A stretch of 64,000 bases of DNA from Arcticimaribacter sp965277835. GTDB lineage: Bacteria; Bacteroidota; Bacteroidia; Flavobacteriales; Flavobacteriaceae. The translations under genes and the position numbers were made by a program. The stretch is taken from NCBI GenBank assembly GCA_965277835.1, contig OZ255841.1:1674001-1738000 (forward strand), written 5' to 3'. Below the pieces are notes generated by a model, which saw only the letters and a list, made by a program, of their open reading frames with translations, was not told the origin of the DNA and ran no database searches. Shown here piece after piece: positions 57,985 to 64,000 of this stretch; within the stretch, counting starts at the first letter, position 1; every line of letters begins with the position of its first letter.

Positions 57985-59313
57985 ATGGTTAACAAAACAT
58001 ACCGAAATTTGTTGATTGTTATGCCATATGTGTATCGTTTTTTATTTAGCCTATTGAGACTACAAATCATTTGTGTTATAATATTCTCAGTATTCTTGAC
58101 TGGTTGCCAGAATAACGCTTCTGACAAAAAAGCACTTAAAGAAACCGAAGTATTAAAACCCGACATGCATTATGGATATGATTTTAATCAATATAATACT
58201 CAAGAACTCAAAATTAAGAGAGGAGATACCTTTGGCTCTATTTTAGAGCAAAATGGTATTGATTATCCTGAGGTTTATAAAGTTTTACAAGTAATTAAAA
58301 AATCTGAAGTTAATATTCGGAAGCTACAAATAGGAAAACCGTACACGCTTTTATTTACTAAAGATAGTATTCCTCAACCTAAAATTTTTATTTACCACCC
58401 TAACGCATTAAGTTATAATGTAATTCAACTTAGAGATAGTCTTTTTGCTGAAAAAGTTAATAAACCCACAAGAGTTGTAGAGCTTGAGGCAACAGGAGTT
58501 ATAAAAACGTCTTTATATGACACTATGAATGCAAGTGGGTATAACAGTAATCTTACCTATTTCCTTGCGGATGTTTATGCTTGGACTATTGATTTTACCC
58601 GATTAAATAAAGGAGACCGATTCAAGGTTATTTATACAGAACGTTTTGTAGATGACAGTATTTCTGTGGGTATCGAAAAAATTAAAGCGGCTTATTTTGA
58701 GCATCGCAATAAGCCTTTTTATGCATTCGAATTTCAAACAGATAGTATCAAAGGAATTGTTGATTATTTTGATGCAAACGCAAAAAATTTAAGGCGTGCT
58801 TTTTTAAAAGCTCCTGTTGCTTTCAGTCGTATTTCTTCGCGGTACAACCTCAAAAGAAAAATAGCGTATTATGGGCGCGTAAAACCACACAAAGGCACAG
58901 ACTACGCTGCTCCAGTAGGAACACCAATAATGGCTACTGCTAATGGAAGGGTAACAAAGGCGAGCTATACTAGGGCAAATGGTAATTATGTAAAAATTAA
59001 ACACAATAAAACATATTCGACCCAATACCTCCACATGAAACGGCGCAAGGTTCGTCGGGGGCAATTTGTTAAACAAGGAGATATAATTGGTTGGATTGGA
59101 ATGACAGGAAATACTTCTGGTCCCCATGTTTGTTATCGGTTCTGGAAACACGGAAGACAAGTTGATCCATATAAGCAAAAACTCCCTGAAGCCAAGCCCA
59201 TTTCAAAAGCCCTTAAAAAACAATTTCTTTCTTCAATTGAGCCTATAATAGGACAACTCGATTGTTTACCTTATCATAGCGAAAAAGGTAATACAATATT
59301 AGCAATGAATTAA
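57985..59313 (+). CDS. M23 family peptidoglycan metallopeptidase, lipoprotein-like
   Basis: This 442-aa envelope protein has an N-terminal hydrophobic segment with a lipobox-like FLTGCQ (Cys42), then a LysM/OapA-like region (LKIKRGDTFGSILEQNGI) and an M23 domain. Zinc ligands His302 and Asp306 are in HKGTDYAAPVGTP; the usual HxH is GPHVCYRFW, so catalytic His381 is kept and the third ligand is Cys383. It probably cuts peptide cross-links in the cell wall. MVNK may not be the true start: ATG at 58021 (MPYVYRF) would give a more usual signal length. Confidence 0.87.
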   Translation: MVNKTYRNLLIVMPYVYRFLFSLLRLQIICVIIFSVFLTGCQNNASDKKALKETEVLKPDMHYGYDFNQYNTQELKIKRGDTFGSILEQNGIDYPEVYKVLQVIKKSEVNIRKLQIGKPYTLLFTKDSIPQPKIFIYHPNALSYNVIQLRDSLFAEKVNKPTRVVELEATGVIKTSLYDTMNASGYNSNLTYFLADVYAWTIDFTRLNKGDRFKVIYTERFVDDSISVGIEKIKAAYFEHRNKPFYAFEFQTDSIKGIVDYFDANAKNLRRAFLKAPVAFSRISSRYNLKRKIAYYGRVKPHKGTDYAAPVGTPIMATANGRVTKASYTRANGNYVKIKHNKTYSTQYLHMKRRKVRRGQFVKQGDIIGWIGMTGNTSGPHVCYRFWKHGRQVDPYKQKLPEAKPISKALKKQFLSSIEPIIGQLDCLPYHSEKGNTILAMN

Positions 59314-59316
59314 ACT

Positions 59317-60954
59317 ATGGCATTAAAAAGCATAAACCCAACCCAAACCAAAGCATGGAAAAAGTTGGAAGAACATTTTGAACTTCAAAAAAAAGATAGC
59401 CTTCAAGAAATATTTCGAAATGAAGAAAACCGTTTTTTAAAATTTTCTATTCAATGGGAAGATTTTTTAGTTGATTATTCAAAAAATCGCTTGAGTCAAA
59501 AAACTATAGACTTGTTGACTGACCTTGCAAAAGAGTGCGATTTAGATAATGCTATTCAGGCGTATTTTAATGGTGATTCTATTAATGAAACCGAAGGCAG
59601 AGCTGTTCTTCATACTGCACTTAGAGCTAAAGAAAGTGATCAGGTTTTTGTAGATGGTTTAGATATTGTTCCAGAAATTTTTGCGATTAAAGAAAAAATT
59701 AGTGCGTTTACAGACAGTATTATCTCAGGGAAACACAAAGGCTTTTCTGAAAAAGCAATTACAGATGTTGTTAATATTGGGATTGGAGGTTCGGATCTTG
59801 GACCAGCAATGATTGTTGAAGGTTTAGAATATTATAAAAATCATTTGAACACACATTTTGTTTCTAATGTAGAAGGGGATCATGTACAAGAAATTCTTAA
59901 AAAACTAAACCCAGAAACTACACTTTTTATTATCGTATCCAAAACGTTTACGACACAAGAAACATTAACTAATGCAAATACAATTCGCAAATGGTTTTTA
60001 CAACATGCTCCTGAAGACGCTATTGAAAAACACTTTATTGCTGTTTCAACTAATTTAAAAAAAATCAAAGAATTTGGGATTCACCCTAATAATGTGTTCC
60101 CTATGAAGGATTGGGTTGGAGGGCGGTTCTCATTATGGTCTGCCGTAGGGCTTAGTATTGCTTTAGCAGTAGGGTACGAGAATTTCGAAAAATTGCTTAA
60201 AGGAGCTAATGCTATGGATAACCATTTTAAGACAGCTCCTCTTGAAAAAAACATTCCTGTAGTTTTAGCATTAATTAGTATTTGGTATAATAATTTTTGG
60301 AAAGCAGAAAGCGAAGCCATTATCCCTTATACTCAATACTTAAGAAATTTGCCTGCATATTTGCAACAGGGAATTATGGAAAGTAACGGCAAAAGCGTAG
60401 ATAGAAATGGAAATCCTATTAATTACCAAACAGGGACAATTATTTGGGGAGGTTCAGGAACTAATGCACAACACGCTTTTTTTCAACTAATTCATCAAGG
60501 GACGAAGTTAATTCCAGCAGACTTTATTGGGTTTAAAGAAAGCCTTTACGGCGAAGTAGATCATCATCAAAAATTAATAGCCAACTTTTTAGCACAAACA
60601 GAGGCATTAATGCAGGGAAAAACAAAAGAGGTTGTAGAAAAAGAGTTATTAAGTGAAGGGAAAAGCCAAGAAGAAATAAAACCCCTACTTCCTTTCAAAG
60701 TATTTAAAGGCGATAAACCTACCAATACTATTTTAATAGATTCTTTAACTCCCGAAAGTTTAGGCAAATTAGTTGCTATGTATGAGCATAAAATATTTGT
60801 ACAAGGGGTAATTTGGAATATTTTTAGTTATGACCAATGGGGAGTAGAATTAGGCAAACAATTAGCCTCTGTTATCCTAAGAGATATAAAGAAAGAGATG
60901 TCGAACACACACGATAATTCAACCCAAGAATTATTAAATCATTTTACCTCGTGA
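59317..60954 (+). CDS. pgi: Glucose-6-phosphate isomerase
   Basis: This 545-aa enzyme interconverts glucose 6-phosphate and fructose 6-phosphate. VNIGIGGSDLGPAMIVEGL, FIIVSKTFTTQETLTNA, VGGRFSLWSAVGLSIAL, catalytic Glu in QQGIMESNGKSVDRNG, GGSGTNAQHAFFQLIHQG with the catalytic His, and the late Lys in NIFSYDQWGVELGKQLA are all present. It starts 3 nt after the M23 gene and its end overlaps recJ tail-to-tail by 16 nt. Confidence 0.97.
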   Translation: MALKSINPTQTKAWKKLEEHFELQKKDSLQEIFRNEENRFLKFSIQWEDFLVDYSKNRLSQKTIDLLTDLAKECDLDNAIQAYFNGDSINETEGRAVLHTALRAKESDQVFVDGLDIVPEIFAIKEKISAFTDSIISGKHKGFSEKAITDVVNIGIGGSDLGPAMIVEGLEYYKNHLNTHFVSNVEGDHVQEILKKLNPETTLFIIVSKTFTTQETLTNANTIRKWFLQHAPEDAIEKHFIAVSTNLKKIKEFGIHPNNVFPMKDWVGGRFSLWSAVGLSIALAVGYENFEKLLKGANAMDNHFKTAPLEKNIPVVLALISIWYNNFWKAESEAIIPYTQYLRNLPAYLQQGIMESNGKSVDRNGNPINYQTGTIIWGGSGTNAQHAFFQLIHQGTKLIPADFIGFKESLYGEVDHHQKLIANFLAQTEALMQGKTKEVVEKELLSEGKSQEEIKPLLPFKVFKGDKPTNTILIDSLTPESLGKLVAMYEHKIFVQGVIWNIFSYDQWGVELGKQLASVILRDIKKEMSNTHDNSTQELLNHFTS

Positions 60955-62636
60955 GGTACTAAGTCTTTTACTTTCAATTGAATTTCTTTTTTACCATTCC
61001 ACTCATTTTCTTCTAAAGAATAAAAAATATCAAATGGTTTTTTAGATTTTATGTGAGGCAAAAAATCAGAATGCCCAAAAGCAATACCTGACATTGGTGC
61101 GTTATTTGTTTGTATTGACAATTTAAGATGTGTATTATCTTTTCCTACAGTTTTTGAATAACCCGAATCTTTTACATTGTTAGTTCTAAAAACAGGACGC
61201 ATATTTTGTGGACCGAAAGGAGCCAGTTGTTCTAAAATCCGAAAGAATTTCGGAGTTAATTCGGAGAGTTCTATTGACACATCAAAAAGAGTTGAAGGTA
61301 TTCGTTGTTCAGGTAAAATTTGCGCTTTTACTGCCTGTTCAAAAGCATTTTTAAATAATTTATATTTAGCTTTTTCAATAGTTAAACCAGCGGCGTACTT
61401 ATGCCCTCCAAATTGAACAATATATGCGCTACATGCCTCTAAAACATTATATACATTAAATCCTCTTACAGAACGAACAGAGCCAACCATTGTATCTCCC
61501 GAAACAGAAAAAACAACAGTTGGGCGATAGTAATGTTCAATTAAACGAGAGGCAACAATTCCAATAACGCCTTTATGCCATTCTTCTCCAGAGACAACAG
61601 TACTAAACCGGTTTTGTTCATTTAATTGTTCTATAATAAGTAAAGCTTCTTCGGTAATTTGTTTGTCTTTAGCACGTCTATTTGTATTAAATAATTCTAT
61701 ATACTCTGCTTTATTTTTAACCTCTTCTAAGTCTTCTTCTATTAATAAATCAACTGCTTTTAATGCACTATCCATTCGTCCTGCTGCATTAATTCTAGGT
61801 GCAATAATAAACACCAAATCACTTACTGTAATGGCTCTTTTCAATTGCGCTATAAAAGGTTGTAACCCTTTGCGAGGATGCTTGCGTAACAATTCTATTC
61901 CATGAAAGGCTAAGATTCGGTTTTCTCCAGTTATTGGAACAATATCAGCTGCAATTGCTATTGCAACTAAATCTAAGTATGGAATTAGTTCTTCAAACTC
62001 TTTATTCCAAAAAACATTAAGTGCTTGAATTAATTTGAAACCAACACCACAACCACATAATTCTTTATAAGGATAATTGCAATCTGGCTGTTTTGGGTCT
62101 AAAACTGCTATGGCATCTGGAATTTTATTTCCAGGTAAATGGTGGTCGCAAAGTATAAAATCGACACCCTTACTCTTTGCGTAAGCTACTTCTTCAGTTG
62201 CTTTAATTCCACAATCCAAAGCTATAATTAGTTTAATATTTTTTTCTACAGCAACATCAATTCCTTGGTAAGAAATACCGTATCCTTCAGTATAACGGTC
62301 AGGAACATATTTTATCACTTTTTCAAAATAAGGTTTTAGGAAAGAATACATAAGTGTAACTGAAGTAGTTCCATCTACATCATAATCTCCAAAAACCATA
62401 ATAGCTTCTTGAGTTTTATAGGCTTCATCAATTCGTTCTACTGCACGTTGCATACCTTTCATTAAAAAAGGGTCGTGTAAATCTGCTAATTGTGGTCGAA
62501 AAAATGCTTTTGCCGATTCAAAATCTTCAATTCCTCTTTGCACTAATATTGTTGCAATAGCTACAGGAACCCCCAAAGCTTTTTGAAGAAAATCAACTTT
62601 ATTAAAATCTGGTAATTGTTTAGCTTCCCAATGCAT
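60939..62636 (-). CDS. recJ: Single-stranded-DNA-specific exonuclease RecJ
   Basis: This 565-aa 5'-3' exonuclease acts in recombination and mismatch repair. DHH-family motifs are in order: VFGDYDVDGTTSVTLMYSFL (near 82), IALDCGIKA, LCDHHLPGN, ADIVPITGENR, INAAGRMDSALKAVDLL, and GGHKYAAGLTIEKAKY of the DHHA1 domain, followed by the OB-fold. It follows rsmI by 9 nt. Confidence 0.96.
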   Translation of the reverse strand: MHWEAKQLPDFNKVDFLQKALGVPVAIATILVQRGIEDFESAKAFFRPQLADLHDPFLMKGMQRAVERIDEAYKTQEAIMVFGDYDVDGTTSVTLMYSFLKPYFEKVIKYVPDRYTEGYGISYQGIDVAVEKNIKLIIALDCGIKATEEVAYAKSKGVDFILCDHHLPGNKIPDAIAVLDPKQPDCNYPYKELCGCGVGFKLIQALNVFWNKEFEELIPYLDLVAIAIAADIVPITGENRILAFHGIELLRKHPRKGLQPFIAQLKRAITVSDLVFIIAPRINAAGRMDSALKAVDLLIEEDLEEVKNKAEYIELFNTNRRAKDKQITEEALLIIEQLNEQNRFSTVVSGEEWHKGVIGIVASRLIEHYYRPTVVFSVSGDTMVGSVRSVRGFNVYNVLEACSAYIVQFGGHKYAAGLTIEKAKYKLFKNAFEQAVKAQILPEQRIPSTLFDVSIELSELTPKFFRILEQLAPFGPQNMRPVFRTNNVKDSGYSKTVGKDNTHLKLSIQTNNAPMSGIAFGHSDFLPHIKSKKPFDIFYSLEENEWNGKKEIQLKVKDLVPHEVK

Positions 62637-62645
62637 TTTATGTTT

Positions 62646-63314
62646 TTAATTTCCTCCAATGCACAAAACAAACTCACCCTTAGGGGCTTTTTGTTCAAGC
62701 CGTTGTTTAACTTCTAGTAATGTGCCTCGGTAAGTTTCTTCATGAAGTTTGGTTAACTCCCTCGAAAAACTAGCGGGTCGGTTTGCACCAAAATAAGTTA
62801 TGCATTGTGTTAGTGTTTTAATTATTCTATGAGGAGACTCATATAAAATGACTGTTCTTGTTTCTTCTGCTAATTGCTGTAAACGTGTTTGTCTTCCTTT
62901 TTTGGGAGGTAAAAACCCTTCGAAAATAAACCGCTCACTTGGTAAACCGCTTTGAAGCAAAGCAGGAATAAAAGCTGTTGCACCTGGGAGACTTTCAATT
63001 TCAATTTGGTTTATAATTGCCTCTCGAATTAATAAATACCCTGGGTCAGAAATTGAAGGCGTACCTGCATCCGAAATTAATGCTATTTGCTGACCCTCTT
63101 TCAGTTTAGAAATTATAGATGTAAGAATATTATGTTCATTGTGCATATGATAGCTTTGAAGAGGTGTAGAAACCTCATAATGCCTCAAAAGCTTTTTACT
63201 TGTTCGAGTGTCTTCTGCTAAAATTAAATCTACATAAGATAGAACTTCTACTGCACGAAAAGTCATATCTTTTAGATTACCTATTGGGGTTGGTATTAAA
63301 AAAAGTTTCCCCAC
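62646..63314 (-). CDS. rsmI: 16S rRNA (cytidine(1402)-2'-O)-methyltransferase
   Basis: This 222-aa SAM-dependent methyltransferase modifies C1402 in the ribosomal P site. LIPTPIGNLKDMTFRAVEVLSYVDLILAEDTRTSKKLLRHY, ISDAGTPSISDPGYLL and SLPGATAFIPALLQSGLPSERFIFEGFLPPKKGRQ are the diagnostic segments. The C-terminus is short, as is usual in this phylum. It starts 3 nt after the DoxX gene. Confidence 0.95.
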   Translation of the reverse strand: MGKLFLIPTPIGNLKDMTFRAVEVLSYVDLILAEDTRTSKKLLRHYEVSTPLQSYHMHNEHNILTSIISKLKEGQQIALISDAGTPSISDPGYLLIREAIINQIEIESLPGATAFIPALLQSGLPSERFIFEGFLPPKKGRQTRLQQLAEETRTVILYESPHRIIKTLTQCITYFGANRPASFSRELTKLHEETYRGTLLEVKQRLEQKAPKGEFVLCIGGN

Positions 63315-63317
63315 AAA

Positions 63318-63671
63318 CTAACGTACTTTATTTTTTAAGGCATAGGAGGTTAACAATAGAATCATAGCTGCTATAGCTCCACCCATTTCACCGTCACCAA
63401 TGGCATTATGTGCCATAATGGCAAGGGTAAAGTTAAAAAACAGCCCTGCATAAGCCCACTCTATAAGGTTTTTTGACCGATGCCTAAGAAGTGTAACAAT
63501 TGCTAAAACTTTAGCTACTGCCAAAGGAATTACAATATGTGTTGGGTAACCTAAAGATTTGAATACTTCTTTTATTTCCTCGGTTTTAAAAAAATACATA
63601 GTTGCACTAAATAAAATCATTAGCGAAAGTAAACCTGTTACTATCCAATAAACTACTTTTTGTGTTTTCAT
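63318..63671 (-). CDS. DoxX family membrane protein
   Basis: This 117-aa protein has four membrane segments (VVYWIVTGLLSLMILFSATMYF, HIVIPLAVAKVLAIVTLL, WAYAGLFFNFTLAIMAHNAIGDG, GGAIAAMILLLTSYAL). The layout and the FKSLGYPTHIVIPL and WAYAGLFFNF segments match DoxX-like proteins. Function is unknown. It lies 11 nt after the partial gene at the right edge. Confidence 0.85.
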   Translation of the reverse strand: MKTQKVVYWIVTGLLSLMILFSATMYFFKTEEIKEVFKSLGYPTHIVIPLAVAKVLAIVTLLRHRSKNLIEWAYAGLFFNFTLAIMAHNAIGDGEMGGAIAAMILLLTSYALKNKVR

Positions 63672-63682
63672 AAAATTTATTT

Positions 63683-64000
63683 TTAGTTAAAATTTTTCTC
63701 TATTATTTGATAAAATCGTTTTTCGTAAGTTTCTTTCCCTTCCCAAAAATTATATTCGGGTTTTACTAGTTTCTCTAAAAAAAAGCACGCTTCTTCAAAG
63801 TCTTGATACGTTTGTAGTTGGTTAATTACCCGTTGGTATTCTTCAGGGTTTTCATTAAATAAATTTTTAATAAAAGCGAGACGATCATTTAAACCAATTT
63901 TTAGCCCTTTACCCAATGTGTCGTTTAAATTTTTAGAAGTTCGTTGAATCGTTTCTTTTTCAATAACGTCGTTGCTTTCTTTTCTAATAAAAACAGGTTC
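63683..64000 (-). CDS. Conserved hypothetical protein, C-terminal part (cut by window edge)
   Basis: The frame is open to the right edge (106 codons including the stop): EPVFIRKESNDVIEKETIQR, then LGKGLKIGLNDRLAFIKNLFNENPEEYQRVINQLQT and KPEYNFWEGKETYEKRFYQIIEKNFN. The end looks like a helical domain that I associate with flavobacterial hypothetical proteins of unknown function. The start lies outside the window, so the TTG near 63916 is not a real start. Confidence 0.7.
   Translation of the reverse strand, partial: EPVFIRKESNDVIEKETIQRTSKNLNDTLGKGLKIGLNDRLAFIKNLFNENPEEYQRVINQLQTYQDFEEACFFLEKLVKPEYNFWEGKETYEKRFYQIIEKNFN

Overview
The window is chromosomal DNA of a Flavobacteriaceae bacterium (phylum Bacteroidota), probably marine. 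The 16S and 23S genes have Bacteroidota-type sequence. Promoters match the Bacteroidota sigma-A form TAnnTTTG, most genes lack a strong Shine-Dalgarno site, the DNA is AT-rich, and the gene set is typical: a Porin_10-like barrel, DUF2723 protein, DUF3108 protein, Cys-poor TraR/DksA, a GPHVCY-type M23 peptidase and a PiT transporter with a fused PhoU-like tail. I cannot name the genus.

Layout. 1-1000: start of an aspartate/glutamate racemase gene, tRNA-Gln with terminator, and a non-coding stretch with a possible small RNA. 1.1-4.0 kb: a large Thr/Ala/Val-rich lipoprotein under a strong promoter, then two small ORFs. 4.0-11.4 kb: a 2,5-dioxovalerate-type aldehyde dehydrogenase facing a six-gene minus-strand operon (gluconokinase, 6-phosphogluconate dehydrogenase, GntP permease, cyclophilin lipoprotein, M20 peptidase, GNAT). 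11.5-16.8 kb: a lipoprotein with rnhB, and a divergent outer-membrane barrel. 16.87-22.2 kb: a complete rRNA operon, 16S-tRNA-Ile-tRNA-Ala-23S-5S, with promoter, repeated leader boxes and terminator. 22.3-30.4 kb: GGCT-like protein, CBS protein, a variant KdsA, an O-antigen-ligase/TPR protein and a DUF2723 membrane protein. 30.4-42.2 kb: housekeeping genes (Cys-less thioredoxin, metallophosphoesterase, dgt, phosphate porin and PiT, ileS, dksA-like, lspA). 42.3-54.3 kb: a compact eleven-gene minus-strand island for a nonulosonic (sialic-acid-like) sugar. 54.5-64 kb: housekeeping genes (formyl-THF cyclo-ligase, uvrC, DUF3108, M23, pgi, recJ, rsmI, DoxX).

The most interesting region is the 42.3-54.3 kb island. 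It has the legionaminic-type core: LegB-like dehydratase, NeuC/LegG-like hydrolysing epimerase, NeuB/LegI-like synthase, NeuA/LegF-like CMP transferase, PtmE-like nucleotidyltransferase with CBS domains, and PtmF/PtmA-like oxidoreductases. It also has a complete amidation trio (PseA/WbpG-type amidotransferase plus HisH- and HisF-like WbuY and WbuZ) and a PFTS-motif putative transferase. It lacks the 4-aminotransferase and N-acetyltransferase (LegC and LegH) that define legionaminic acid, and starts instead with an RmlD-like reductase. This fits a 9-deoxy nonulosonic acid carrying a hydroxyl where legionaminic acid carries the second amine (fusaminic-acid-like), possibly amidinated. The product is an inference.

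Just upstream of the island lies a decayed copy of the 3' end of the ligase/TPR gene of the 24-kb locus, together with the same promoter segment that stands before kdsA. The two surface-glycan loci therefore share an ancestral promoter region by duplication.
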